A DNA stretch of 64,000 nucleotides, from positions 434,001-498,000 of the forward strand of contig SRSI01000068.1 of NCBI GenBank assembly GCA_005656395.1. The letters are read 5' to 3'. The translations under genes were made by a program, and so were the position numbers. Below, piece after piece: positions 52,881 to 64,000 of the stretch (position 1 is its first letter; the number at the start of each line of letters is the position of its first letter). The notes below the pieces were generated by a model that saw only the letters and a list, made by a program, of their open reading frames with translations, did no database searches and was not told the DNA's origin. Origin of the DNA: Strongyloides papillosus. Its lineage: Eukaryota; Nematoda; Chromadorea; Rhabditida; Strongyloididae.

Positions 52881-55800
52881 TTACAAATTTTCGTTGTATT
52901 CACAACCATTTGAAAATGAGAACATCCTTGGATCTTTCGAAACTTCAACACAAATAGTCTTATAGTAATTCCAAAGTTCACAATTATCAGTAATACTGTA
53001 TGCTTGTGATATTTTAGTAATTAATTCAAATATAAAGTCATGGGATGACTTCGCAAGTACATACAACTTCTCAACTGTATAAAAAAACGTTTTTGTAAAG
53101 TACTCTTTTAGACGTGATTCCTCCAGTACCTTCATAATATCACCTGAATAAATAAAAAGATTTTCTAACAATATATCTATGGCTTGCGATACCAATTCTT
53201 CATTATCATCAACACCAATCTCGATTATTTTAAGCAACAATTCTGATGGCGATATTAATGACTCGTTACTATCAATTGCTTTTTCTTGTAAAACTTTCTT
53301 AAACAAAGGTTGAAATACATTTACACTATTTATTTTGTCGAAATATTTAGGCAATATTTCTAGAAATTCTTCTTTACTAAACCCTACTAAGATTGGAATT
53401 AAACATTTGACGTGGCAATTAATTCTTCTATGTTGTTCCTTAACACATTCAACTAACTGTTTTGTAGGACTTCTATCTTTTGTCAAATGTGAAACTATCG
53501 TTAGTGATAATATTTCTCCTGATTTAGGCGTTGTCCTGATTAGATTAAGTATATCTTCATTATCAATTCCATGTTTCATGACGGAAGGCTCAACAGCTCT
53601 TATTATTTCTTTTTTAACTCTATTGTCACTTTTTATAAAAACTTCCAGTAGTTTTTCATATAATCTTGAGTCCAAAAGTAAATATTCCGTAAATAAATTT
53701 AAAGCCCTTTTAATTAATTGAGAATTCCATATGGCCAAACCATTCTCATCAAACTCAGTCGACTTAAAATATTCTGGACAGTTTGGTAAACAAACAATTT
53801 CCAACTTTTCTTCTATAATCAATTTAATATTTTCTCGAAATTCCATATCTTCATATAGTAATTTCCCTAAATTCATTGCATGTTCTGATATTATATTGTT
53901 GTCTGATACTGTAAATTTCCACAAAAACTCAAAAAGACATTCTATGTTCCTAGATTGACTTACGAAAGCATTCTCCAAATAACGGAATGCTGATTCTGTA
54001 TACTTAGCTGATAAAATCATCTTTTCAAGGAAGAGTAAAGCATTTGGACTGTATCGTCGAACATTTGAAAATATCGTTTCATATAATGGGCTATTATAAT
54101 TATGTTTATTAAAAGAAGCCTCAAGCAAATTGTCGAGGATGTTACAGTACCTTTCAAATGCCTCATCTTCATCCATCAAACCCTCTTCATTGTTAACTGT
54201 AAAACAATTTGACTTGTAATCATCATAAATGTTAAACAATTCATCTAACCACGCTATTGCTATACACATCCTTTCTTCAGGATTTTCAATAATAAAATTA
54301 ATCAAAATCTGTTCACATTTAACTGTTTTGGTATTGTAAAATTTTGTTATATAACCAACAATTGAGTTTGTAAAAGCATTAAATCCACCAACTGTTTTTA
54401 AAATTTTTTCATTCTTCAACATTCTTGTAAAATTATACTCGAACATCGTCTCCTTCTCTTCATTATTTATCCCCTCAAGTTTCCTGATAGGATTAAAATA
54501 TATATCATAATTTGTTGGACAAGGATAAACTTTAGGTTCAGCTAAAACAAAAACATCTTTTCTCTTAATAATCGATATCGGTTCACGAACACATCCAGCT
54601 TCTTCAAATGCTAAACGCGAACCAACATCAGAACAATATTTTTCTAACTCCGTCTCATTCATTTCTGTTAATTTATTATGTAAAATAGTATGACAATCTT
54701 TAAACTCAAGAAAAACATTAATACATGTTTTAACTAACTCAGTTTTTATAATTTCAAGAAAAGCAAAATTGGAAAATTTTTCTATCTCCTCAATGCGTTC
54801 CCTCTCATGTTTAATTGAATCTATTACTACATTTTGTCTTGTTGCAACAACCTCCCTGTAAATGGTTTTATTTTTCTTTGGACCATAGTCAAAATCATAA
54901 TGAACTGGTCCAGCGGCTTTTCTTTTCAGTGCAGCTCTAGCAGCACGTGAGTTCTCAATTTTGATCTTCTCAATTTCTGCTGTCGTGAAACCCATTAACC
55001 TTAAATTGTTAACTACCTCAACTTTGAAACTATCCATATTATCCATTCCTAAAATACGTGAAAACTCCTTCTTGATTTGTTTTCTCAAACTTTTGAAACT
55101 ATATTCTGTATAACGTGGTAAACCATTATTAATAAACGAGTGTACTGATTTTATGATAAGAGACATTAAAACCGTTCTCTTTCTTCCAATGTTAAAAAGC
55201 GATGTTATGTTCACTAAGGCAAGAGATAATGATAAATTTTTGTCGGAGAACAAAGCAATCATCTTTCTTAGGATATCTTCACCTTCCTGTTGCATTTTTC
55301 TGTATGAAACAAACTTATGTGTCCTAGGAATATCATTTAATGAAAACCCAACATCTTCTTCATCATTTTTTTCACCTTCTAATGTTGTTTGACAGGTGAC
55401 AATTTTCTCCATTAATCTTAAAATATACATCCGAACTGATTGTGCTAAATTCGGGAATGCAGCAAAAATCCTTTCTTTTAATGTACAAAACATCTCCCAC
55501 GTCTTTTGGACAGTGACATCCCCCATATTTTCCATTACCCACCTCAAAACACGTTCATATATATTTGAACAACTTAGTACTGCATGTCTTTGAACCTCCA
55601 ATTTGCCATTTTTCATTGCTGATAATAATATAGGCACTGACTTTACCATTATGCTACAATCTAATGAACTAAAATATAAAAAATTATATTATATGGTAAA
55701 TCATCTTAACTAACCTTGCTTTAGCAATAAAATCAATAACAAAACAACAACACTTTTCATTTTTTAATGAATATAGTTCAAGAACTTTATACAAACTATT

Positions 55801-55938
55801 ATTTAAATTTTCAACATTAGATAGGCAATAATTTTCAATAGTAGCAAAATAATCTTTAAAATCGTTATGAGATAATGAAACTAGAGATTTTATTTCCTTA
55901 CAGAGATCGTTTAAATTTATGCTATTTTCAATAGTCAT
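52881..55938 (-). CDS. Symplekin, mRNA 3'-end processing scaffold
   Basis: Symplekin (yeast Pta1) scaffolds the cleavage and polyadenylation complex, binding CPSF73/100, CstF and the CTD phosphatase Ssu72 in the nucleus. Exons 55715-55938 and 52881-55668 give 1003 aa (human symplekin 1274); the 46 bp intron is phase 2. The N-terminal HEAT-repeat block is recognisable from AVLSCSNIYERVLRW, then FSLNDIPRTHKFVSY and SLALVNITSLFNIGRKR, in the same order as human. A charged, Lys/Arg-rich linker follows, and then a C-terminal helical region corresponding to the Symplekin_C domain (LILVGF-type segments near residue 840). The shorter length reflects a reduced linker and C-terminus. The call relies on the N-terminal similarity. 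Confidence 0.85.
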
Positions 55939-56398
55939 TTGTGTTATTTTTAATTAAAAAGAATGATGGAGATTTGTATAAAACAAAGAGTAACAAAACG
56001 ATATCCCAATTTTTCATGGTAAGACATGATCACGTCTGAGAGTAAAATAGAACAACCTTCCCACTAATTTTTAGATGTTTTCATATTTCTGCCATATTCG
56101 CAAATAGCCATTGTAAAAAAAGAAATTAAAGATTTATTAAAATTTAAAAATTTATTTAGTGCAATTTCACGTAAAAATTTATGAAAAGGTCGGGTTTTAT
56201 TCAAGTAGTTATATTGTTAATAACAAAGTTTTTAAGTTTATTTTATATAAAATTAATTATGATTCATTATTGTCTTTTTTATTTAAGAGAAAATACCGCT
56301 TTTTTTTTTACAAATTTTTACCATATTTCTTGGAATTTTCTAATTAAATATTATTTCTTATGCATATCACTTGAGTTTTAAGAGTAATTATAGTTGTT
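55939..56398. other. AT-rich spacer
   Basis: The upstream region of the symplekin gene and 3' flank of the minus-strand hypothetical gene. Overlapping 62- and 66-codon plus frames at 56159-56381 are Phe/Tyr-rich products of T-runs, not convincing genes. Confidence 0.5.
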
Positions 56399-57340
56399 TC
56401 AGTTATCCATTCTTTGAGTACTTTCTACTTCTGGTTCTTCTTCTGTAGGACAGATAGATAAACTTTTTTTTGAATTGTCAAATATATTACCCTTTAAAAG
56501 TAGATCAATTTTATCAGAATTAGACCTTTTTAGGTCTCTACTGGCCGTTGAAATAGATTGTGTATTTGAAACTTTAATTGCTTCATCATTCTTATCTTGA
56601 TCATTGTTAATAGCGGTACTTTTGAAGCTATTGTTGTCCTTTTTATTAGTTGGTTCCTCAGCCGAATAATCAATTTCGGGGAACTTTGGTGCTTGAACGG
56701 GTGAATCTGGTAGAACTGGATCTAATAGTAGACTTTGGTAATTACCGTCTCCTTCTCGTACCGAAGATAGTTTAAGATCATTCGATTGGATACCAAGTAA
56801 GCTCTTGCAACTTTTAAGACCACATTTGTCAATCGACATTGTTATTGGATCAATTGACGCATCTTTGTTAGTTACTTGACGTGTTTGAGGATCGAAATCA
56901 TTCACCTGACGAACTTGGTTTCTTTTACTTTCCACCTTCGTAACATTTTTTAGCTTGTCACTGTACGTATAATGTTTATTTTTATCATATGAGGGGGGTT
57001 TGTTTGACTTTCTCATGTTCTTTGTACTAGCTAAATTTTGATTATTATTAAAAATTAGCTTATTTGCCAGCGCCTTATCAATATTCCTACCGAGCTTTTT
57101 TCTATCCAGATCAACAGTTTTTACACTTCTACTCTTAGACCTCTTTTTTGCGAACTCTTTCCCAGCTTCTTCAATCGACTTTTTGTTGTCATCTCCTCGA
57201 CGCTTTTTGTGTAGCTTTTTGTTTGGTTGATAGTTATCGGATACTGGTTGTCTGTTGTTGGAACATTTGTAGACACTTGGTATCAAATATGTCATCAACA
57301 AAAGGATGATGCTTTTTACCAATGGTTCTAGTATTAACAT
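56399..57340 (-). CDS. Basic, disordered hypothetical protein with N-terminal hydrophobic segment
   Basis: A 313-residue intronless frame. Residues 1-25 (MLILEPLVKSIILLLMTYLI) form a hydrophobic segment that could be a signal peptide or signal anchor. The rest is Lys/Ser/Asn-rich and probably disordered, with basic clusters (KKLHKKRRGDD, KKRSKSRSVK) and a Pro-containing segment DPVLPDSPVQAPKFPEID that may be a short linear motif. I do not recognise the family. It is transcribed divergently from the RNA polymerase I subunit gene with 456 bp between starts. Coding status is supported by length and balanced codon use, but no function can be assigned. Confidence 0.6.
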   Translation of the reverse strand: MLILEPLVKSIILLLMTYLIPSVYKCSNNRQPVSDNYQPNKKLHKKRRGDDNKKSIEEAGKEFAKKRSKSRSVKTVDLDRKKLGRNIDKALANKLIFNNNQNLASTKNMRKSNKPPSYDKNKHYTYSDKLKNVTKVESKRNQVRQVNDFDPQTRQVTNKDASIDPITMSIDKCGLKSCKSLLGIQSNDLKLSSVREGDGNYQSLLLDPVLPDSPVQAPKFPEIDYSAEEPTNKKDNNSFKSTAINNDQDKNDEAIKVSNTQSISTASRDLKRSNSDKIDLLLKGNIFDNSKKSLSICPTEEEPEVESTQRMDN

Positions 57341-57796
57341 CTAAAAATACATTGAATTCGATGTCGGGTTGATTTTTTTTATACCTTTAGGGAAGAAATT
57401 TATGTAAATATTCATATTTAAATTTGCCGGTTAATGACATTTGTTGATAGTAAAATTTGATTTTAATAAAACTCTTAGTTGGAATTTCTGCTATCACCAG
57501 TAAACGAAATACCAACGTCGTGATTTTGATTTAAAATTTTATTTTTAAAATGATGTTCCATCACAAAATTTTAAAGGAGTTAGGGAGAATTTTGAAATTT
57601 AAGTCTGTATGAGGAAATATAGGTCGTCGTTTTTATAATTATTTTAGAATCTATGTTTTTTTCTTATTATGGTCGTAAATATCACTATTTATGTGTGTTT
57701 TACTTATAGGGGGAAAGTTTTAAAAATGTTTTTTTTTCGTTTAATGTGTTTCTTTTTTTAATTATTTGATTCTCTTATTAAAATTTTTTTTAGCTA
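57341..57796. other. Divergent promoter region
   Basis: A/T- and T-rich sequence between divergent genes. A TTTTTTTTAG acceptor ends 3 bases before the ATG of the polymerase gene (57797) and is probably its trans-splice site. No other element is seen. Confidence 0.5.
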
Positions 57797-60700
57797 ATGG
57801 ATTGGTCTCGTCTTCGTCCTGACGAACAACCGTTTTACCAGCCGAATGGACTAAAATTTCGTGTGTATACTCCTAGGGAGATTTTGTCACTATCAGTTCT
57901 AAGGGTGACTCAACTAAGGACTTTTGATGAATTAGGACATCCACTTCGTAATGGTTTATATGATCCAAGATTCGGTCCTACAGATGCAAGAGACAAATGC
58001 GTTACATGTGGGCTACAAGGAACTATGTGTCCAGGTCATTTCGGACATATCCTTCTTGATGTTCCTGTCTTCAACCCATTACTTTTTTCTCTTACATATA
58101 AGGTAGGTTGATTATGAATCTCAATATTTTTATCTTAACTTTACATTTAGTTACTTCAATCATCGTGCATACATTGCCATAGATTTTATTGTAATACCTC
58201 CAATCCAACTACCCAATTGTTTTTGCTGGAGTTAAAATGTGTTAATGAAGGCCTCCTTCATTATGCATCGTTAATTAAGGAAGCAGTTGCAATGAAGGAG
58301 GAGGCCGGTGCTGAAAACTGTCGAACCGATGGCAGGTATGACGCTGAGACTCTTAGGAAATTTGAAAAGCACATAAGAAGAGAAAGCAAAGCTTTGAAGA
58401 AGGCAGGAGAGATACCAAAATATCCAACAAAAAATGCCATCGCTTTGAAAGAGGAGATTGTAAAGTCTTATTTAAGAGAGACTTTTTTCAAAAGGAAGCA
58501 ACTATGCCCTCTATGCAAAAACAAAAACGGAACGTTGAAGAACGATCACAATCAATTGATCATCCTTGACTTTGTTGGTAACTCTAGTAGAAGACAGAAG
58601 GGTGAAAGAGCAGATGTTCCTGAGGAGTGTGAAGACAAAGCAACAGTTACGGGAGAAGTAGAAATGGGTGCTGAAGCTTTGGAGAAGCAAATCTACAGAG
58701 TTAAACAAGGAAAATGCAAAAAATTAGCTTGGAGAGCTGCAGAAGTACGCGAACACTTTAGATTGTTATGGGAGAAGGAAAAAGATGTAATCATTAAGTT
58801 GTTTCCTGTTTTCAGTGGCCTTGAGGACCTCGTTTGCCCATTGGACATATGTTTTTCCGAGGTAGTAATGGTACCACCATCAATATTCCGTCCAAGCAGA
58901 TTTATGAAGGGAGAAAGATATAATCATCCGGAGACAACTGCATACAAGAATTTACTTGAAGCTAGCAATGTTCTGTCCGTACTTAGTTTGTCGATTTCTG
59001 AAAAGAAGATTAATGGAATAGATGAAAATGCATTGGAGAAAGTTCTGAGTTCAATCAAGGGAAGAAGTTTGGCTGAAAGGGTACATAATGCCTATTTGAA
59101 TCTTCAAATGAGATATAACCTCATCTACAACAGTGAGTCACTTGGAAATGATGGTATCACCAATGGATTAAAACAGTTATTGGAGAAGAAGGAGGGTCTT
59201 TTTAGAATGCATATGATGGGTAAACGTGTTAACTATGCTTGTCGTTCTGTGATAACACCCGATCCTTACCTCGATGTAGATGAAATAGGAATACCATTAG
59301 TTTTTGCTAAGAAACTTACATTTGCTGAACCTGTCAATAGTTTAAATGCTATTCAACTTCGAAAACAAGTTAGCAATGGACCTGATAAACATCCTGGTGC
59401 TGTATTTATTCAACAAAATGATAAATTCCAACAAAGGATTTTCCCAACAGAAGAAAGTAGACAGTCATTGGCCAAGAAAGTTGTCCCTACATCTTCTGAA
59501 CACACCACACAAACAACTGTGTACAGACATCTTCAAGAAGGTGATATGTTACTGATGAATCGTCAACCATCTCTTCACAAACCTTCTATCATGGGACATC
59601 GAGCAAGAATTTTAACAAGTCAAAAGGCTCTTCGGATGAACTACACTCCATGCAAAGCTTATAATGCCGATTTTGACGGTGATGAAATGAATGGTCACTT
59701 TATCCAGAATCGTGTAGGACAAACAGAAGCTAGAGAGTTGGCTAACGTTGGAAGCAATTTCTTGGTTCCCAAGGACGGCACACCTCTTCTTGGTCTCATC
59801 CAGGATCATGTAGTTTCTGGTGTATATATGACATTACGTGGAAGGTTTTTCAATAAGGAAGATTTCATGCATTTGGTTTTGTCGGCCTTTGGACATGTTT
59901 CAAAGAGATTAGTTATGCCGCCACCAGCAATGATAAAACCAGAAGTTTTATGGAGTGGTAAACAATTGATATCAGCAGTTATTATGAATAATATTCCGAA
60001 AGACTCGCCAAAGATAAATCTTACTGGTAAAGCTAAAACAGCAATAAATTGTTGGACCGTAAAAGGATATAAAGCCCCTCCATTTAATATGAGTGAATCA
60101 GAAGTAATATTTAGGAATGGTGAACTTCTTGTTGGTGTTCTTGATAAAGCACATTTTGGTGCTACCCAATATGGTCTTATCCATGCTTGTTATGATTTAT
60201 ATGGAAATCGTGTTGCAACGGCCATTCTTTCGTGTTTCTCACGTCTTTTTACAACTTATCTACAATTCCATGGTTTCTCACTTGGTGTTGCTGATATTTT
60301 AGTTGACGATGAAGCTAATAAAATAAGAACAAAACTTATTAAGAAGATTAGAGCGGTTGGTGAGGAATGTGTAAGAAAGACATTCATGTTAAATGCTAAT
60401 GCAACCGAGTTGGAAGTTAAACACGTTCTTGCTTCAGCTTATAACAATCCTCAAGGTGATATCTCGAATGTTAAAAAATGGGATTATTCAATTAAACAAG
60501 AGTTAAATAAACTTAATGACAAAATATGTCAGGCCTGTGTACCAAATGGTTTAATTAAATCATTCCCAATGAATAGTTTGCAAATGATGATACAATCTGG
60601 AGCCAAAGGTTCTATGGTTAATGCTGTACAAATTTCATCTGGTCTTGGACAAATTGAATTAGAAGGTCAACGTCCACCACTAACAGCTTCTGGTAGAACA

Positions 60701-63043
60701 TTACCATCTTTCAAAGAATTCGATCCATCACCACGTGCTGGTGGATATGTTGATCAAAGATTTTTAACTGGTATCAATCCACAAGAATTATTCTTCCATA
60801 CTATGGCAGGTCGTGAAGGTCTTATTGATACAGCTGTAAAAACTTCCCGTTCTGGTTACCTTCAAAGATGTATTATTAAACATTTGGAAGGTCTTAAGAT
60901 TTGTTATGACTTAACTGTTAGAGATTCGGATAATTCAATTGTTCAGTTTAGATATGGTGAAGACGGTATGGACATTGGAAAAGTTTGTTTCATGAATGAG
61001 AAACAATATCCATTTATTAAAGATAATTTGGAAAGTGTAAGAAAAGCGTGTGTACCAAAGAATGTTCGTGATAAAGATTTCCATGTCAGTAAGCTTCAAA
61101 AACAATGGAAAAAGTATAAGCAGTGGAAGGAAGAGAATTATGCAAAGAAGGACTATAGAAGTGGATTTGTGGAATTTTCAAAAGAACATCGTGGTGTTAA
61201 TAAAGGTGAACTTGTAAAGATGTGGTATAAGATGTCTGAAGATGAACGGGAGGAGTATAACAACAGGGTTCCAAGACGTTTAGATACATTAGATGTAGTA
61301 TACAATCCAACACATAATCTCGGAGCATTACCAGAGAAGATGTTGGAATCAATTGATAAATTTAGCAAAAAAATTGAAAACCCTAGTGAGGCAGATTATT
61401 TCAAACGTTCAGTATTTTGGAAGGGAATGCAATCATTTGCTGATCCAGGAGAGAATGTTGGATTATTGGCAGCTCAATCTATTGGTGAACCATCCACTCA
61501 GATGACATTGAATACTTTTCACTTTGCCGGTAGAGGTGAAATGAACGTTACTCTTGGTATTCCACGTCTCAGGGAAATTTTAATGACGGCTTCAAAGAAC
61601 ATATCCACACCTATGTGTGAAATTAAAATCCTACCTCATGCAACTAAAGAACAACTTGAAAATATTAGAAGAGAACTTGATAGAATTTATATGAAAGAAG
61701 TCCTTAGTGAAATGAGTGTTGATGAAACAATAACTATTAATCAAAGTAAAGCCATAAGGACCTACAATATAAGGATATCCATTTTGCCAAAAAAGAAGAG
61801 AGATAAACTTATTAATCACATTAGCTGTAAAAAAATACTCAATGCTATTGAAAAGAAGTTCGTTAAAGAGTTAGCTCAAACGATACACAAAAGATACAAG
61901 GATATAACAATGGATCAGAGTATAAGATCACAAAAATTACGTGGAGGTAATATTGCTGCTGGAGTTGTTGATGATGAAGATGTGCCTGTATCGAAGAAAG
62001 AGACAAGACAGGATGATGATACAGATGATGAAGAAGCAGTCGATGCCGATGCTACTTTAGCTAAACTCAAGAAGAGACGCGCTGAGGGTGATCAGGATTA
62101 TGAAGGAGAAGAGGAAGAAATTAAAGAAGTTAAGATGGAAAAAGAGGTAAACGCACTTGACGTTGATGAGGAAGAGAATGAGTCAGACGATAATAACCAA
62201 AGTGAAATGGAAAGTAGTAGAAATGAGGATAGTGAAATGGGTGAAGGTTGTAGAAATAGGATTGATGCCGTTATCAATTCCCACATGATAATTTCAAACT
62301 ACACCTATGACTCTGTTAACAGCAGATGGTGCCAAATTTCAATTGAGTTGCCTTTTAATTCAAAGTCTAAATTTGATGTACACGCACTTGTCGAACAGTG
62401 CGTAGAAAAATTCATAATTCACCAAACCCCTGGTATTGAAAAATGTGTTTTCGCAGAGCAAACAAGAGGTGGTGTTACGTACAATGTTCTTCAAACACAG
62501 GGTATAAATTTCCAAGCACTATACAAACACTTGGATGTATTGGATGTAAATTCACTCTATTCTAATGACATCAATGTAATGCTTGAAAACTATGGTTGTG
62601 AGGCCGCTGGGCAGGTAATTGCGAGGGAAATGACAAACGTCTTTAGTGTTTATGGTATTGAAGTTAACCCTCGTCATTTATCACTGACTGCCGATTACAT
62701 GACATACACAGGAGTCATATCACCATTTAACAGAATAGCTATGAGCTACACACCATCCGTACTACAAAGAATAACCTATGAAACTTCGTTGGGATTCTTA
62801 TCATCTGCGCTGATATCAGGTGGTAAGGATACTTTACAATCACCATCGGCTAAACTTGTTGTTGGACAGTTAATGAAAAGTGGTACTGGATCATTTGACT
62901 TGGTTTCGTCTCTACAACCAAGATCTTCAACAAAGTCATCATTGCCACAAGTTAAGGAGGAACTTGAAACAAATGTTACCTTTAAAGAAGAATTATTGAA
63001 TGGAACTGCTAATGAACATATTAGGAGTATTTTTGAATGTTAA
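57797..63043 (+). CDS. rpoa-1: DNA-directed RNA polymerase I largest subunit (RPA1)
   Basis: The catalytic large subunit of RNA polymerase I, which transcribes rRNA in the nucleolus. Exons 57797-58102 and 58151-63043 give 1732 aa, as expected for RPA190/RPA194 (about 1660-1740); the 48 bp intron is phase 0. Features in order: clamp zinc site (CVTCGLQGTMCPGHFGH, continued across the splice by LLQSSCIHCHRFYC), active-site NADFDGDEMNGHF at about residue 607 with three metal-binding Asp, bridge helix, trigger loop (STQMTLNTFHFAGRGEMNVT) and a C-terminal jaw. DEM instead of the Pol II DQM and the RPA1-type N-terminus assign it to Pol I. A Lys-rich insertion (about 1065-1120) and an acidic insertion (about 1380-1450) are lineage-variable loops. 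Confidence 0.96.
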
Positions 63044-63789
63044 GTTTTTTTTATTATAAGTGTATATATTTTGTTGTTAATTTTTCGTTTTTGTTTACTT
63101 ACTATTGAATTCTAATATAAATAAACGTATAGAACAAAAGTCTATTCTATTTTCCGCCTTCCGTTGAGGCATTATAACTTTTTATTTTCTCGTAAATGTG
63201 ACCTCCATAAAAAAGTTTAGCATTGTTGTAGACAAAGTCGAGTAAAAGCTAGTAGATACTGATAGATTAGATGAAGAATCTAGTATAATAGGAGGGCATT
63301 TTGTACTGATTATAACATTCCTCGTGTAAACTCGGACTTCCAAGATCATAAACTTACACAATTCTTTAATTATCACTTATAGTTAATATTAACTTATAGA
63401 AATTGTAGCACTTGTTCTTTACAATTTTTTGTTAACTAATATTTTCTCTAAAATTTATATGAAAATTTACTAGTATCACATCTGTTTAAAGTAAAACAGT
63501 GCGGGGAATACAAAATCAAGGAGATATTTTACTTAGAAAAATAAAAACTACTTCAGGATTACTATCTAAATGAATTTGTTTCCTTAGAAACATGAATATA
63601 AAAATTCAATCATTTTGTAGACCAACAATTTATTTTAATGGTTTATAAATTTATACTTTATATGATGAATACAATTTATTTAATATGATATAATTATATA
63701 TATAATGTAATGATAAGAACAAAATACAGTTATGATATAAAGAATACTTAAATAAATATTTATTTTTTCAATATAATTACTAGATTTGA
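63044..63789. other. Convergent 3' flank with a repeat relic
   Basis: Lies between the 3' ends of rpoa-1 (+) and the partial gene (-). It contains AATAAA-like signals about 75 bases after the rpoa-1 stop and a partial copy of the 47.5 kb repeat core at 63610-63640. A 64-codon minus frame (63182-63376) lacks coding character. Confidence 0.5.
63610..63640 (+). repeat. Possible relic of the tandem-array core
   Basis: TCATTTTGTAG followed by an ACCAACAATTTATT-like stretch matches the hairpin II region of the 47498-48665 array with a few differences, about 15 kb away. The 3' stem arm (CTACAAA) is missing. This may be a dispersed degenerate copy or chance in AT-rich DNA. Confidence 0.3.
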
Positions 63790-64000
63790 TTAACTTTCCT
63801 TTGAAACTTTGCTTTGTGTCTTTCTACTTTTTGTATTGCTTAATGATGTACCAGATAATAATGAAGTGGAGGATGAGGTAGAAGAAGTTGATGTTGTTAA
63901 AGACGAATCATCTCCGTTTCTTCTTTTTCTATTCATATTTTTTACAAAATGTATTGATATGATTGCTAAAAATATTGATAGAAGGAGAATTAATATTCCA
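63790..64000 (-). CDS. C-terminal part of a single-pass membrane protein (partial)
   Basis: A minus-strand frame with no stop runs from the window edge to a TAA at 63790-63792, giving 69 visible residues. It starts inside a hydrophobic helix (ILILLLSIFLAIISIHFV), followed by a basic stop-transfer patch (NMNRKRRNGDD), then a Ser/Thr-rich tail and a basic C-terminus (KTQSKVSKES). This is the topology of a type I membrane protein's short cytosolic tail. The rest of the gene lies beyond the right edge, so the family cannot be named. Confidence 0.6.
   Translation of the reverse strand, partial: GILILLLSIFLAIISIHFVKNMNRKRRNGDDSSLTTSTSSTSSSTSLLSGTSLSNTKSRKTQSKVSKES

Noticed and set aside
56159..56381. 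Two overlapping plus frames
   Set aside because: Both are Phe/Tyr-rich translations of T-runs; two frames open over the same bases indicates low stop density, not coding.
63182..63376. 64-codon minus frame after rpoa-1
   Set aside because: No domain, signal or splice support; it lies in the convergent 3' flank.

Overview
This 64 kb window is AT-rich nuclear DNA from a nematode, most likely a clade IV species of the Strongyloides/Parastrongyloides type. The base composition, very short GT-AG introns (mostly 41-55 bp), and pyrimidine-AG acceptors just upstream of several start codons (trans-splicing) point that way. So does the gene content: a 7TM chemoreceptor cluster, an EGO-1/RRF-type RNA-dependent RNA polymerase, a MUT-7-type exonuclease, a nuclear receptor, and a TTBK-like CK1 kinase. 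This is inference from the sequence; no search was run. I recognised no canonical tRNA, rRNA, CRISPR array or transposase gene.

Layout. 0-6 kb: Ctf18 clamp-loader subunit (5' end outside the window), a tyrosine phosphatase and RCC1, all on +. 6.9-12.1 kb: three tandem 7TM chemoreceptors, the last two a recent duplication. 13-16 kb: two small hypotheticals, ribosomal protein L26 (+) and the SAR1 GTPase (-). 16.6-23.1 kb (-): two large coiled-coil reading frames ending in a GRIP-like domain, possibly one gene interrupted by a homopolymer frameshift. 25.9 kb: a divergent ADP/ATP carrier. 27-33 kb is an accessory stretch: a defensin-like CS-alpha/beta peptide, two duplicated 8-cysteine secreted proteins, a gene relic and a MITE-like inverted repeat. 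33.7-38.1 kb (-): MUT-7-like exonuclease behind a nuclear hormone receptor. 38.9-43.4 kb: mRNA export factor NXF1, a CK1-family kinase and an ELO-family protein with altered histidine motifs. 43.5-45.8 kb (-): a CEP97-like LRR protein. 45.86-46.26 kb: a non-coding island packed with hairpins. 46.65 kb: a two-exon small secreted protein with no long ORF. 47.5-48.7 kb: seven tandem ~180 bp units, each with two conserved hairpins. 48.9-57.3 kb (-): a cellular RdRP, symplekin and a basic hypothetical protein. 57.8-63.0 kb (+): the largest subunit of RNA polymerase I. The right edge holds the C-terminal end of a membrane protein gene (-).

Most genes are unrelated housekeeping functions: transcription, mRNA 3' processing and export, secretion, DNA replication and nuclear transport. 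MUT-7 and the RdRP both belong to the small-RNA amplification machinery, although they are about 12 kb apart and not co-transcribed. The most interesting material is non-coding: the 47.5 kb hairpin array, whose stems are kept by pair-preserving changes, and the 45.9 kb structured island, which has some RNase P/MRP-like features.
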